Assembly: GCF_000472865.1 (NCBI RefSeq)
Contig: NZ_AXAP01000069.1
Coordinates: 1-42,393, forward strand
Length of the DNA stretch: 42,393 nucleotides
Reading direction: 5' to 3'
Source of the DNA: Bradyrhizobium elkanii WSM2783
GTDB lineage: Bacteria; Pseudomonadota; Alphaproteobacteria; Rhizobiales; Xanthobacteraceae
The notes under the pieces were generated by a model, which ran no database searches, was not told where the DNA came from, and saw only the letters and a program-made list of their open reading frames with translations. How positions within the stretch are numbered: the first letter of the stretch is position 1; each line of letters begins with the position of its first letter. Shown in pieces: positions 8,422 to 17,634 of this stretch. A program made the position numbers and the translations under genes.

Positions 8422-8766
8422 GTGCGCACGATCTATAAAATCAGCCCTGCCTCAGCTTGGCGCGAGGCCGAGCGGGCCGGAGTGTATCGGGGTAGTGCCG
8501 ACGATCTGCGCGACGGTTTCATCCACTTCTCCACCGCATCCCAGGTCGCCGGGACCGCGCGGAAGCATTTTTCCGGCCAAACCGGCCTGTTTCTAATCGC
8601 GGTCGACGCCGATGCGCTGGGTGACTCCTTGCGCTGGGAGCCTTCCCGTCACGATGAATTGTTTCCGCATCTCTACGGCGAGCTCGATCTCGGCGCGGTC
8701 ACCGCGGTCTACGACCTGCCGGCGCGCGCCGACGGCACCCATGCGATCCCGGAGACGTTGCCGTGA
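8422..8766 (+). CDS. DUF952 domain-containing protein
   Basis: A 114-residue cytoplasmic protein covering one complete DUF952 domain. The family stretch DGFIHFSTASQV and the C-terminal PHLYGELDLGAV segment are visible; the biochemical function of the family is not established. It begins with GTG at 8422, preceded by a GGATAG stretch. Its TGA overlaps the GTG start of pyrD by 4 bases, so the two are translationally coupled. This arrangement is often seen in alphaproteobacteria. Confidence 0.88.
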   Translation: MRTIYKISPASAWREAERAGVYRGSADDLRDGFIHFSTASQVAGTARKHFSGQTGLFLIAVDADALGDSLRWEPSRHDELFPHLYGELDLGAVTAVYDLPARADGTHAIPETLP

Positions 8767-9860
8767 TCCGCGCCTTCGATGCCGTCTCGCTGCCGCTGCT
8801 GCGCTGGCTCGATCCGGAGGACGCCCACCGGCTGGCGATCCAGGGGCTGCGCTTCCTGCCGCCGATCCGCCAGCGGCCGGATGATCCGAAGCTCGCGGTG
8901 CGCGCGTTCGGACTGAATTTTCCCAATCCGGTCGGCATGGCCGCGGGCTTCGACAAGAACGCGGAGGCGCCCGACGCGCTGCTCAAGCTCGGCTTCGGCT
9001 TTGTCGAGATCGGCTCGGTGACGCCGCTGCCGCAGTCCGGCAATGCCAGGCCGAGGCTGTTTCGGCTTGAGCGGGATGAAGCCGTCATCAACCGCATGGG
9101 CTTCAACAACGACGGCGCGGCGGCGGTGTTGCGACGGCTCGCCGGCCGCGCCCATCTTTCCGGCATCGTCGGCGTCAATGTCGGCGCCAACAAGGATTCG
9201 CCGGATCGTACCGCCGACTATGTGAAGCTGATCGAGACTTTTGCGCCGGTCGCGAGCTACTTCACCGTCAACGTTTCCTCGCCGAACACGCCGGGCCTGC
9301 GCAATCTGCAGCAATCGGCCGCGCTCGATGATCTCCTGGCACGGGTCATCGAGACCCGGGAGCGGGTGCGGAAGAATGCCGGCGATTCGCCGGTGCTGTT
9401 GAAGATCGCGCCGGACTTAAGCCTCGCCGAGCTCGACGACGTCGTCCACATCGCGCGCTCGCGCCGGGTCGACGGCATGATCGTCGCCAACACGACACTG
9501 GCGCGGCCCTCTACCTTGCGCGAGCAGGCCCGTGCCAAAGAGCAGGGCGGTCTCTCCGGCCGGCCGCTGTTCCGCCTGTCGACGCGGATGGTGGCGGAGA
9601 CTTACGTGCGCGTGGAGGGCGCGTTTCCGTTGATCGGCGTCGGCGGCATCGATTCCGGCGGCGCCGCGCTGACCAAGATCCGCGCCGGCGCCAGCCTGAT
9701 CCAGCTCTATTCCGCGCTCGTCTATAAGGGCCTCGGCCTCGTCGATGATATCAAGCGCGATCTCTCCTCGACGCTCCTGCGCACCGGCCGCGACTCGCTG
9801 TCCGAAATCGTCGGCGCCGATGCCGCCACCATCACGGCCGAGGACTGGCCGGTCCGGTAG
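8763..9860 (+). CDS. pyrD: quinone-dependent dihydroorotate dehydrogenase (class 2)
   Basis: A 365-residue inner-membrane-associated flavoenzyme that oxidises dihydroorotate to orotate with quinone as acceptor, the fourth step of pyrimidine synthesis. The N-terminal helical extension that marks class 2 enzymes is present (LLRWLDPEDAHRLAIQGL). FMN and substrate segments follow: PVGMAAGFDKNAE, NRMGFNNDG and VNVSSPNTPGLRNLQ, where the Ser is the class 2 catalytic base. IGVGGIDSG and GASLIQLYSAL bind the FMN phosphate. The length is typical. Its end overlaps the convergent MATE gene by 29 bases. Co-transcribed with DUF952. Confidence 0.96.
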   Translation: MIRAFDAVSLPLLRWLDPEDAHRLAIQGLRFLPPIRQRPDDPKLAVRAFGLNFPNPVGMAAGFDKNAEAPDALLKLGFGFVEIGSVTPLPQSGNARPRLFRLERDEAVINRMGFNNDGAAAVLRRLAGRAHLSGIVGVNVGANKDSPDRTADYVKLIETFAPVASYFTVNVSSPNTPGLRNLQQSAALDDLLARVIETRERVRKNAGDSPVLLKIAPDLSLAELDDVVHIARSRRVDGMIVANTTLARPSTLREQARAKEQGGLSGRPLFRLSTRMVAETYVRVEGAFPLIGVGGIDSGGAALTKIRAGASLIQLYSALVYKGLGLVDDIKRDLSSTLLRTGRDSLSEIVGADAATITAEDWPVR

Positions 9861-11178
9861 CGAACGACGCCTTGAACAGCGCCGGATAGCGCAGCGCTTC
9901 CAATCCGCCGCGCGCGGCGTAGTGCACCAGCAGCGCGGTCCACAGCCCGGCATTACCGAAGGGACGCAGCAGGAACCAGGCGGTGAGGAAGATCACGAGC
10001 GACAGCACCATCAGATTGCGCATGTCGCGCGCCCAGGTCGCGCCGATATAGACGCCGTCATAGGCGAAGGCGAACACCGCCAGCAGTGGCGACAGGATCA
10101 CGAACAGCAGGAACGCGCGCGCGGCCTGCCGCACCTCCGTGTTCGCGGTCATGATATCGATCAGAACAGGCCCGAACAGCGCGAATGCCGCCATCACTGC
10201 GAGCGCAAACGCAAAGCCCCAGACGATGACCAGCCGCACCGCGCCAGCAAACGCATAGCGGTCGCGCGCGCCATAGGCGCGGCCGCAGAGCTGCTCGGCG
10301 GCATTGGCGAGGCCGTCGAGGAAGAAGGCGCTGACCAAAAGGAAATTGTTCAGCACCGCATTCGCCGCCAGCGTGACGTCGCCGGCGCGGGCGCCTTGCG
10401 CGGTGAAAAACAGGAACGCGGTGATCAGTGCCGCGGTGCGGATCATGATGTCGCGGTTGACGGCGAGCATCCGCATCAGTTTTTCGCGCGCAAACAGCGT
10501 GCCCGGCAGGAGGTCGAGCTTTCCTCCCGTCAGATGCCGCGCAATGAGGATGCCGAGCAACAGCCCGGCCGTTTCCGCGATCACAGCGGCGATCGCCGCG
10601 CCGGCGATGCCGAGATTGAACACCAGCACCAGCAGTATGGTCGCCGCCATGTTGACGACGTTGATCGCGATCTGCGTCGACAGCGCCAATGTCGCCCGCG
10701 CCTGGCCGATCAGCCAGCCGAGCACGACGTAATTGGCGAGCGCGAGCGGCGCCGACCAGATGCGGATCAGGAAATAGGTCTTTGCCGCCGCCGTCACGCC
10801 TTCGCTGCCGCCCATCGCGGCGAGCAGGATCGCGGCCAGCGGCCCCTGCAGCACGATCAGCGCGGCGCCGATCACCGCCGCGACGATGAAGCCGCGCACC
10901 AGGATCGCACGCAATTCCTGCGTCTCGCCGGCGCCGAGCGACTGCGCGGTGAAGGCAACCGTGCTCATGCGCAGGAACGCGAACAGCCAGAACATGCAGT
11001 CGAACAGCACGGAGGCCATCGCGACCCCGCCGAGCAGCGCCGCATCGTCCAGCCGTCCGATCGCCGTGGTGGAGACGATCCCGATCAGCGGCGTCGTCAG
11101 GTTCGCGATCATCGCCGGACCCGCGATGGCGAACACCTGCCTGCTCGTGACCTCAGCGGATGGTTTTGGTGCGTGCAT
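9832..11178 (-). CDS. MATE family efflux transporter
   Basis: A 448-residue polytopic inner-membrane protein with about 12 hydrophobic segments in two halves, as in the multidrug and toxin extrusion family, which exports cationic compounds in exchange for H+ or Na+. The first helix carries the FAIAGPAMIANLTTPL segment typical of the DinF branch, and GLANAAEQLCGRAYGA near residue 290 matches the family's repeated half. The ATG follows directly after the stop of the metallo-hydrolase gene with no spacer, so the two are in one operon. Its 3' end overlaps pyrD convergently. The substrate is unknown. Confidence 0.9.
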   Translation of the reverse strand: MHAPKPSAEVTSRQVFAIAGPAMIANLTTPLIGIVSTTAIGRLDDAALLGGVAMASVLFDCMFWLFAFLRMSTVAFTAQSLGAGETQELRAILVRGFIVAAVIGAALIVLQGPLAAILLAAMGGSEGVTAAAKTYFLIRIWSAPLALANYVVLGWLIGQARATLALSTQIAINVVNMAATILLVLVFNLGIAGAAIAAVIAETAGLLLGILIARHLTGGKLDLLPGTLFAREKLMRMLAVNRDIMIRTAALITAFLFFTAQGARAGDVTLAANAVLNNFLLVSAFFLDGLANAAEQLCGRAYGARDRYAFAGAVRLVIVWGFAFALAVMAAFALFGPVLIDIMTANTEVRQAARAFLLFVILSPLLAVFAFAYDGVYIGATWARDMRNLMVLSLVIFLTAWFLLRPFGNAGLWTALLVHYAARGGLEALRYPALFKASFATGPASPRP

Positions 11179-11913
11179 CTAGAACACCATCACCATGCCG
11201 TCGCAGGCGGCGGTGTAGGGCAGCTCGTCCACGCGGCCGAGCATGTCGTCGCTCATGTGGGTCAGCACCAGCCGCTTGGCGCCGATCTCGGGCAGATGCG
11301 CTTCCAGCGTCGTCAGGCTGAGATGGTTCTTGACGATCTTGTCGTAGGTATAGGCTTCCGCGATGAACAGGTCGGCATTGCGCGCCGCCGGGATCAGCGT
11401 CTCCGTCCATTCGGTGTCGGCGCTGTAGGCAATGACGCGGCCCTCGGTCTCGATCCGGTAGGCCAGGAACGGTCCGCCGGATTCGCCATGCACCACCGGA
11501 TAGGGCGTCACCGTCACCGCGCCGAAGCTGCGGCTTTGCTCGGGCACCAGCGGCACGACGGAGAGCTCGAAACGCTGTTTCGTCTTCGACGAATGTTCGA
11601 ACAGCGCCTCCATTACCTGTGGCAGCCGCGTCTCGATGCCCTCAGGCCCCGCGATCACCAGCGGCCGGCTGCGCCGCGAGAACTGTGCATCGAGCAGGAA
11701 GAACGGCAGGCCGGCGAAATGGTCGCCGTGGAAATGCGTGATCAGGATCAGATCGATCTCATCGCGCACGATGTCGAGGCGCTTCATGGCCGGTAGCGAG
11801 GATGCGCCGCAATCGATCAGGAAATTGGCGCTGTTGCCGGTGACGTGGAAGCAGGTGTTGTACCTGCCGCCGGAGCCGAAGGCGTCGCCGCAGCCGATAA
11901 ATCGCAGTTGCAT
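11179..11913 (-). CDS. MBL fold metallo-hydrolase (RNase Z/PhnP-like group)
   Basis: A 244-residue protein of the metallo-beta-lactamase fold. The metal-binding motif THFHGDH lies at residues 59-65. Later ligands are visible in PVVHGESGG, AYSADTEW and LVLTHMSDD, an arrangement typical of the RNase Z/PhnP-like hydrolases rather than true beta-lactamases. The start ATG at 11913 is 18 bases after the DUF6460 stop, and its stop touches the MATE start. The substrate cannot be told from sequence alone. Confidence 0.88.
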   Translation of the reverse strand: MQLRFIGCGDAFGSGGRYNTCFHVTGNSANFLIDCGASSLPAMKRLDIVRDEIDLILITHFHGDHFAGLPFFLLDAQFSRRSRPLVIAGPEGIETRLPQVMEALFEHSSKTKQRFELSVVPLVPEQSRSFGAVTVTPYPVVHGESGGPFLAYRIETEGRVIAYSADTEWTETLIPAARNADLFIAEAYTYDKIVKNHLSLTTLEAHLPEIGAKRLVLTHMSDDMLGRVDELPYTAACDGMVMVF

Positions 11914-11931
11914 CGCCCCGGCCCGCGCCAG

Positions 11932-12237
11932 CTAGCGGCCGCGCGGCGTGCCGAACAGCCGCGACAACAGCCAGACCGGGATCACGATCACAGCGCCGAG
12001 CAGGAAGTAGCGCCACAGCCAGTTGATGGTGTCGAAGCCGAGGTCCCACAGCCGCTGGAACAGCAGTTGGATGCTGTGGATGATATTCCAGGGATCGAAT
12101 CCGACCGCGGCGAGCACGACGCCGACCAGGATCGACAAGAGGATCAGCCGGAAGGCGACCGACAGCGGCGAGCCGCCGAGAAAGCGGTACAAACCGTCAT
12201 TCTGGCTGGCCGGCAAGTCACGGACGTCGTCGGGCAT
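11932..12237 (-). CDS. DUF6460-type small membrane protein
   Basis: A 101-residue inner-membrane protein with two hydrophobic segments: about residues 27-47 (FRLILLSILVGVVLAAVGF) and about residues 74-94. Function is unknown; I recognise the family as DUF6460, common in rhizobia. The ATG at 12237 is chosen because GAGGAGAC lies 7 bases upstream. The frame runs open to 12312, but that extra part lacks a ribosome binding site. It heads a three-gene operon with the metallo-hydrolase and the MATE transporter. Confidence 0.8.
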   Translation of the reverse strand: MPDDVRDLPASQNDGLYRFLGGSPLSVAFRLILLSILVGVVLAAVGFDPWNIIHSIQLLFQRLWDLGFDTINWLWRYFLLGAVIVIPVWLLSRLFGTPRGR

Positions 12238-12336
12238 TGCTGTCTCCTCGCGGGTGTGCATCCGCATTATAGGCAAGGCGATGCACATGGGGAACCCGCG
12301 CCGCGCCGTCAATGCTTATCATCCACGGGCGGAACC

Positions 12337-13989
12337 TTAATTTGCCGTCACACTCTTCAGCATCCGCTCCAGCGTCTCCAGCCGGTCGGCCTCGCGTGGC
12401 GGCTTGTCCCAGCGCAATCGGTTGATGCGCGGAAACCGCATCGCAACGCCCGATTTGTGCCGCGGCGAGCGCGCCAGACCCTCAAAGGCCACTTCGAGCA
12501 CCAGGCCCTGGTCCGGCTCGTGCACGACATGGCGGACCGGGCCGAATTTCTCGGTGGTGTTGCGACGAACGAAGCGGTCGATCTGCAAGAGTTCCTCATC
12601 GGTGAAGCCGAAATAGGCCTTGCCGACCGGCACCAATTCGTCGCCCGCACCGCCATTGGTCCAGACACCGAACGTATAGTCGGAATAATAGGACGAGCGC
12701 TTGCCGTGGCCGCGCTGCGCATACATCAAGACAGCGTCGATGATGTGCGGATCGCGCTTCCACTTCCACCATTGGCCCTTCGGCCGGCCCGGCAGATAGG
12801 GCGCATCGCGCCGCTTCAGCATCACGCCCTCGACCGCTTCCGCATCCAGTCCCGCGCCCGCGCCGGCCGGATCGGCACGCGCCGCGGTCAGCGCGGGCCA
12901 ATCGGCGAAGGGGACGGTCGGCGACAGGTCGATGCGCGGATCGGCGAGCTTCCTGATGAAGGCTTCCAGATGCGTGCGGCGCTCCTCGAACGGCAGTTCG
13001 CGCAAATCGTTCTCGTCGTCGCCGAGCATGTCATAGGCGCGCAGATGGATCGGATAATCCTTCATCAGTTTCGGCGAGACGACCTTTCGGTTCAGCCGCT
13101 GCTGCAGCACGTTGAAGGTCTGCACCCGCCCGTCGCGCAGCACCAATAGCTCGCCGTCGATCGCGCCGGGCAGATGCAGCGACGGCAGCAAATCCGGAAA
13201 GCTTTTGGTGATGTCCTCGCCACTGCGCGAATAAAGCCGCGCCTGCAAGTGCCCGCGCTCGTCGCGGCCTGAGACGGCCTGCACGCGGATGCCGTCCCAT
13301 TTCCATTCGGCGATGAAATCGGCCGGATCGAGAGCGGCGAAATCCGCATCCTCGATCGCATGCGCCAGCATCACCGGGCGGAACGGCGCCGGGTCGCGAT
13401 TGACGGGCTTTTCGGCCCGGCCCTCCAGCCAGGCGAACAGATCGAGATAGGGCGGCGCCAGCCCCGGCCACATCAATTCGATATCATGCGGATCTTTCTC
13501 GCCGAGCGCCGCGGCCGCGGTTTTCGCGAGCCGCGCCGAAATCCCGATCCGCATCGCGCCGGTGACGAGCTTTAACAGCGCCCAGCGCCCGGTCTCGTCG
13601 AGCTCGTCCAGCCAGCGCGCGAGCTGCGCGGGCAACTCGGTCTTGCCAAGCGTGCGCAGCCGCGTGACGACCTCGGTCAGCGTTGGCGGCGGCGGATTGT
13701 TGTGGCCGACGAGCGCCACCTTCGGCCACATCAGCGCCACGGTCTCGGAGAGATCGCCGACATAATCATACGAATATCCGAACAGCACGGGATCGGTGCG
13801 CTCCATGATCAGGTCGCGGATCAGGCCCGGCTTGGCGTGCTTGAACGACAGCGCGCCGGTGAGTGCCGCCAGCGCGTAGCCGCGGGCGGGGTCCTCGGTG
13901 TCGCGCAAATAAGCCGTCAGCAGCTTCAGCTTGTTGTTGCGGCCGGGCTCATAGGCGAGGCGGTCCAACAGTTCGGCGAAACGGTTCAT
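12337..13989 (-). CDS. ATP-dependent DNA ligase of the cisplatin damage response type
   Basis: A 550-residue ligase that seals DNA nicks using ATP. An N-terminal DNA-binding domain (about residues 1-200) precedes the adenylation domain with the nucleophile Lys230 in motif I (EWKWDGIR). IDGELLVLRDGR is motif III, GVMLKRRDAPYLPGR motif IV, and KGQWWKWKRD motif V; an OB-fold domain follows. This type is encoded with an MBL exonuclease, an Lhr-like helicase and PdeM in many alphaproteobacteria, together called the ligase-associated DNA damage response set. Its ATG overlaps the exonuclease stop by 4 bases. The helicase and PdeM genes lie about 4 kb away on the other strand. Confidence 0.93.
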   Translation of the reverse strand: MNRFAELLDRLAYEPGRNNKLKLLTAYLRDTEDPARGYALAALTGALSFKHAKPGLIRDLIMERTDPVLFGYSYDYVGDLSETVALMWPKVALVGHNNPPPPTLTEVVTRLRTLGKTELPAQLARWLDELDETGRWALLKLVTGAMRIGISARLAKTAAAALGEKDPHDIELMWPGLAPPYLDLFAWLEGRAEKPVNRDPAPFRPVMLAHAIEDADFAALDPADFIAEWKWDGIRVQAVSGRDERGHLQARLYSRSGEDITKSFPDLLPSLHLPGAIDGELLVLRDGRVQTFNVLQQRLNRKVVSPKLMKDYPIHLRAYDMLGDDENDLRELPFEERRTHLEAFIRKLADPRIDLSPTVPFADWPALTAARADPAGAGAGLDAEAVEGVMLKRRDAPYLPGRPKGQWWKWKRDPHIIDAVLMYAQRGHGKRSSYYSDYTFGVWTNGGAGDELVPVGKAYFGFTDEELLQIDRFVRRNTTEKFGPVRHVVHEPDQGLVLEVAFEGLARSPRHKSGVAMRFPRINRLRWDKPPREADRLETLERMLKSVTAN

Positions 13990-15026
13990 GCCTCGCCTTC
14001 CTCGCCGTCGAGCACGACTTCGGTCTCCTCTTCATCGCCATAGCCGACGAGATCGAGCGGCCGCGCGGCAAGCCCCTTGCTCTTGCACCAATGCACCAGC
14101 GCGTCTTCCTGACCGTGCGTCACCCACACCTCGCCGGCGCCGGTCGCGCCGATCGTCGCGGTCAGCCCGTCCCAATCGGCATGGTCAGAGATCACCAATG
14201 GCAGCTCGACGCCGCGCTGCCGCGCGCGGGCGCGCACCCGCATCCAGCCGGAGGCAAACGCGGTGACCGGGTCGGGAAAGCGCCGTGTCCAGATGTCGGA
14301 GGTCGCGGTCGGCGGCGCCAGCGTGATGGTGCCGGCCAGCTCGGCCTTCTTCATGCCGCGCACCGGGCGCAGCTCGCCGAGCGCAATCCCGCGACTTTCG
14401 TAGTAGCGCGTGATCTTCTCCATCGCGCCATGCAGATAGATCGGCGCGTCATAGCCGGCCTCGCGCAATAGCGCGATCACGCGCTGCGCCTTGCCGAGCG
14501 AATAGGCGCCGACCAGATGCGCCCGCTCCGGAAACAGCGCCACCGATGCCAAGAGCTTCTTCACCTCATCGGCCGCATCGCCGTGCCGGAACACCGGCAG
14601 GCCGAAGGTCGCCTCGGTGATGAAGACGTCGCAGGCCACGAGCTCGAACGGCGTGCAGGTCGGGTCCCGCGCATCCTTGTAGTCGCCGGAGGCGACGATG
14701 CAGAGATCCTTGCAGGAGACCGCGATCTGCGCGGAGCCCAGCACGTGCCCTGCGGGATGGAATTTCACCTTGATGTCGCCGAGCCTGACCTCCTCGCCAT
14801 AACGAACCGCCTGCGTGGAGCCGGCGAAATTGTCGCCATAGCGCAGCCGCATCATGTCGAGCGTCTCTTGCGTCGCCAGCACCGCGCCATGGCCGGCTCG
14901 CGCATGGTCGGAATGGCCATGGGTGATGACCGCGCGCTCCACAGGGCGGACCGGATCGATATGAAAGCCACCCGGTTTGCAGCAGAGACCGGCAGCAACT
15001 GGCAGCAGGATGTCTTGCGGACGCAT
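13986..15026 (-). CDS. ligase-associated DNA damage response exonuclease (MBL/beta-CASP fold)
   Basis: A 346-residue nuclease of the metallo-beta-lactamase fold related to SNM1 and Artemis-type DNA repair exonucleases. The metal motif THGHSDHA is at residues 35-42. Further ligands are visible in FHPAGHVLGSAQ and VASGDYKD, with beta-CASP-like segments including LVISDHADWDG and EVWVTHGQEDAL. It is upstream of and overlaps the ligase by 4 bases, which indicates coupled translation and likely shared action at breaks or crosslinks. The role is inferred from family and operon. Confidence 0.92.
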   Translation of the reverse strand: MRPQDILLPVAAGLCCKPGGFHIDPVRPVERAVITHGHSDHARAGHGAVLATQETLDMMRLRYGDNFAGSTQAVRYGEEVRLGDIKVKFHPAGHVLGSAQIAVSCKDLCIVASGDYKDARDPTCTPFELVACDVFITEATFGLPVFRHGDAADEVKKLLASVALFPERAHLVGAYSLGKAQRVIALLREAGYDAPIYLHGAMEKITRYYESRGIALGELRPVRGMKKAELAGTITLAPPTATSDIWTRRFPDPVTAFASGWMRVRARARQRGVELPLVISDHADWDGLTATIGATGAGEVWVTHGQEDALVHWCKSKGLAARPLDLVGYGDEEETEVVLDGEEGEA

Positions 15027-15064
15027 GCCGCAGTATATAAGCCGGCTTAACCCGATTTTTAGCC

Positions 15065-15151
15065 GTCATGCGCGGGCTTGACCCGCGCATCCATCTCTCT
15101 AAAGATTCCATCTTTCTATTGATGGATTGCCGGGTCGAGCCCGGCAATGAC
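15065..15151. repeat. palindromic repeat ending in an ATG
   Basis: Arms GTCATGCGCGGGCTTGACCC and GGGTCGAGCCCGGCAATGAC flank CATCCA/TGGATGG pairing. Very similar to the copy at 4024-4109. Its last ATG (15147) is in frame with the methyltransferase gene and extends that gene by eight codons. Confidence 0.8.
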
Positions 15152-15170
15152 GGAACTGGTTCCCCAAGCG

Positions 15171-16097
15171 ATGTCCGGACGTCTCTTCCTGTCCTCCGGC
15201 GATCTCGTTGCCGACCGCCGCTATGAATTCGCGCGCGATTTGCAGTTGCGGGGTGATCTCGCCGCCGCCGCCGACCTGCTCGAGCAGGCGATCGAGCTCG
15301 CACCGAACTTCGTCTCCGCCTGGTTCGTGCTCGGCGAGATCCGCCAGGAGCTCGGCGAACGCGAGGCGGCGATCACCGCCTTCCGCCGCGCCCGCGACGC
15401 CGACCCACAGGATCATCACGGCGCCAGCCTGCATTTGATGCAGCTCGGCGCGGAAGGATTGTCCGACATGCCGAAGGCCTATGTGCAGGCGCTGTTCGAT
15501 CAATACGCGCCGCGCTTCGACGAGGCTTTGAAGCGCGATCTCGGCTATTGCGGCCCCTCGCTGTTGTTCAAGGCGGTGCTCTCGGCGCGCGCCGCCGCGA
15601 AGAAGCCGGCCTTTTTCAAGCGCGGCATCGATCTCGGCTGCGGCACCGGGCTCGGTGCTGCCGCCTTTGCCAAGAACGTCGATCGCTTCATCGGCATCGA
15701 CCTCTCGCCGGGCATGATCGAGCAGGCGCGCGCCACCGGCCTCTATGCCGAGCTCGAGGTCCAGGACATGCTGAACGGGCTGCGCGCCAGGGATGACGCC
15801 AGCGCCGATTTCATCCTCGCGGCCGACGCCATGGTCTATGTCTGCGACCTCGCGCCTGTTCTGGCGGAGGCTGGACGCGTGCTCGCACCCGGTGGCGCCG
15901 TCGCCTTCACCGTCGAGACGCATGATGGCGACGGCATCGTGATCGGCGAGGGACTGCGTTATGCGCACGGCGCGTCCTACATCGGCGCCGTGATCGAGGC
16001 CGCAGGCCTGAACTTATCGGCGCTGCAGCCCGCCTCCACGCGCAACGAAGGCAAGGTGCCCGTCCCCGGCCTGGTGGTGGTCGCAACTAAGGTGTGA
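15171..16097 (+). CDS. TPR-containing class I SAM-dependent methyltransferase
   Basis: A 308-residue cytoplasmic protein. The N-terminal third holds TPR-like helices (GDLAAAADLLEQAIELAP, then a second repeat starting at VLGEIRQELGE). The C-terminal domain is a Rossmann methyltransferase with the SAM motif IDLGCGTGLG, then FIGIDLSPGMIEQA, and AGRVLAPGG late in the fold. The substrate is unknown; the TPR part suggests a protein target or partner. The start is uncertain: ATG 15147 lies inside a palindromic repeat, whereas ATG 15171 lies outside it and is preferred. It interrupts the two halves of the DNA damage response set. Confidence 0.88.
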   Translation: MSGRLFLSSGDLVADRRYEFARDLQLRGDLAAAADLLEQAIELAPNFVSAWFVLGEIRQELGEREAAITAFRRARDADPQDHHGASLHLMQLGAEGLSDMPKAYVQALFDQYAPRFDEALKRDLGYCGPSLLFKAVLSARAAAKKPAFFKRGIDLGCGTGLGAAAFAKNVDRFIGIDLSPGMIEQARATGLYAELEVQDMLNGLRARDDASADFILAADAMVYVCDLAPVLAEAGRVLAPGGAVAFTVETHDGDGIVIGEGLRYAHGASYIGAVIEAAGLNLSALQPASTRNEGKVPVPGLVVVATKV

Positions 16098-16107
16098 GCT
16101 CTCTTCG

Positions 16108-16221
16108 CCTCTCCCGCTTGCGGGAGAGGTCGGCGCGTAGCGCCGGGTGAGGGCTCTCTCCCCACGGCAAGTCCCATCGCCGAGACACCCTCACCCCGCC
16201 CTCTCCCGCTGCGGGAGAGGG
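16108..16221. repeat. palindromic repeat (CTCTCCCGC-CGGGAGAG type)
   Basis: Left hairpin CCTCTCCCGCTTGCGGGAGAGG and right hairpin CCCTCTCCCGCTGCGGGAGAGG flank GGGTGAGGG and CCCTCACCCC inner arms. It belongs to the same family as the copy embedded in the helicase gene at 18051-18153. No gene lies in 16098-16379; the rest is the promoter region of the next gene. Confidence 0.8.
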
Positions 16222-16379
16222 AGTGCAGTCGCCGTCGCGAACAAAACTTGAGTCTAGACGCTACCCTTTCCGTCGCGCGGAACTGTTCGAGCGGCATTGC
16301 GTCGCAAAGGCAAAAGTTCGGTATTGCCGAGCCAAGCGGAATGTTGATCATTGTTGTCGTCTAGGGAGAGACAACAACA

Positions 16380-17606
16380 ATGAAGAAGCAAACCAGGCGC
16401 GAATTCTGCGCCACCGCCATCAGTGCGTTCGCCGCATCAAGCCTGTCCGCACCCTATCTCTGGGCCGCCGAAAAGAAATATGATCCGGGCGCCAGCGACA
16501 CCGAGATCAAACTCGGCCAGACCGTGCCGCATTCCGGCCCCGGCTCGCTGTATGGCGTGCTCGGTCGCGTCGGCGAGGCCTATTTCCAGATGCTGAACGA
16601 GAAGGGCGGCATCAATGGACGCAAGGTCAAGTTCCTTACCATGGACGATGCATACAGCGCGCCGAAATGCGTCGAGGCAACGCGGCGCCTGGTGGAGCAG
16701 GAGGAAGTGCTGGCGCTATACGGCTCGCTCGGTACCGCGCCGCAGACCGCCGTGCACAAATATCTCAATTCCAAAGGCGTGCCGCAGTTGCTGCTCAACA
16801 CCGGCGCGTCGAAATGGAATGACCCGAAGAATTTCAAATGGACCATGGCCGGCCTGCCGCTCTACCCGACCGAGGCCCGCATTCTGGCCAAACACGTCGT
16901 CAGCGTGAAGCCGGACGCGAAAGTCGGCATCCTCTACCAGAACGATGATTTCGGCCGCGACTTCTTAGGGCCCTTCAAGAAGGTGCTGGCGGATGCCGGC
17001 GGCAAGGCGCAGGTCATCATGGAGCAGACCTACGATCTCACCGATCCGACCGTCGATTCCCAGCTCATCAATCTCTCGAAATCCGGCGCCGATGTCTTCT
17101 ACAACATCACGACAGGCAAGGCGACGTCGCAGTCGATCCGCAAGGTGGCCGAGCTCGGCTGGAAGCCGCTGCATCTGCTCTCGGCGGGCTCGACTGGCCG
17201 CTCGATCCTGAACGCCGCGGGGCTTGAGAACGCAACCGGCATCGTCGCGATCCGCTACGCCAAGGAAGTCGGCGTGCCCCGCTTCGAGAAGGATCCGGAC
17301 GTGCTCGCCTTCGAGGAGCTGCGGAAGAAATATCTGCCCAATGTCGATCCCGACAACACGATCGCCTTCGCCGGTTACGGCCAGGTCGCGACCATGGCCG
17401 AAATCCTGCGCCGCTGCGGCGACGACCTCACCCGCGCCAATGTGCTGAAGCACGCGACCACGCTCGCCGGCTTCCACTCGCCCTATTTCCTCGACGGTAT
17501 CAACTACAGCTACACGCCCGAAGACTACACGCCGATGAAGACGCTCTACATCTCGATCTTCAACGGCAAGGACTGGGACATCTCCGACAAGCCCGTGACG
17601 GAGTAG
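16380..17606 (+). CDS. ABC transporter substrate-binding protein, branched-chain amino acid type
   Basis: A 408-residue periplasmic binding protein of the Leu/Ile/Val (Peripla_BP_6) family. The N-terminus has a twin-arginine-like motif (TRREF) before a hydrophobic stretch that ends near LWAAEKK, so Tat export is possible. The mature part has IKLGQTVPHSGPGS, YFQMLNEKGGINGRKV and GILYQNDDFGRDFLG, all typical of the family. An AGGGAGAGA ribosome binding site precedes the ATG. No permease or ATPase genes adjoin it, so it must work with a distant transporter or act as a sensor. In rhizobia such orphans often bind aromatic or other carboxylate compounds; the ligand here is unknown. Confidence 0.9.
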   Translation: MKKQTRREFCATAISAFAASSLSAPYLWAAEKKYDPGASDTEIKLGQTVPHSGPGSLYGVLGRVGEAYFQMLNEKGGINGRKVKFLTMDDAYSAPKCVEATRRLVEQEEVLALYGSLGTAPQTAVHKYLNSKGVPQLLLNTGASKWNDPKNFKWTMAGLPLYPTEARILAKHVVSVKPDAKVGILYQNDDFGRDFLGPFKKVLADAGGKAQVIMEQTYDLTDPTVDSQLINLSKSGADVFYNITTGKATSQSIRKVAELGWKPLHLLSAGSTGRSILNAAGLENATGIVAIRYAKEVGVPRFEKDPDVLAFEELRKKYLPNVDPDNTIAFAGYGQVATMAEILRRCGDDLTRANVLKHATTLAGFHSPYFLDGINYSYTPEDYTPMKTLYISIFNGKDWDISDKPVTE

Positions 17607-17634
17607 GCATCCCCACTGTCGTCTCCGCTCCGCT

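Noticed and set aside
9745..11796. 683-residue plus-strand open frame opposite MATE and metallo-hydrolase
   Set aside because: Arg/Gln/His-rich shadow of two well-supported minus-strand genes in GC-rich DNA.
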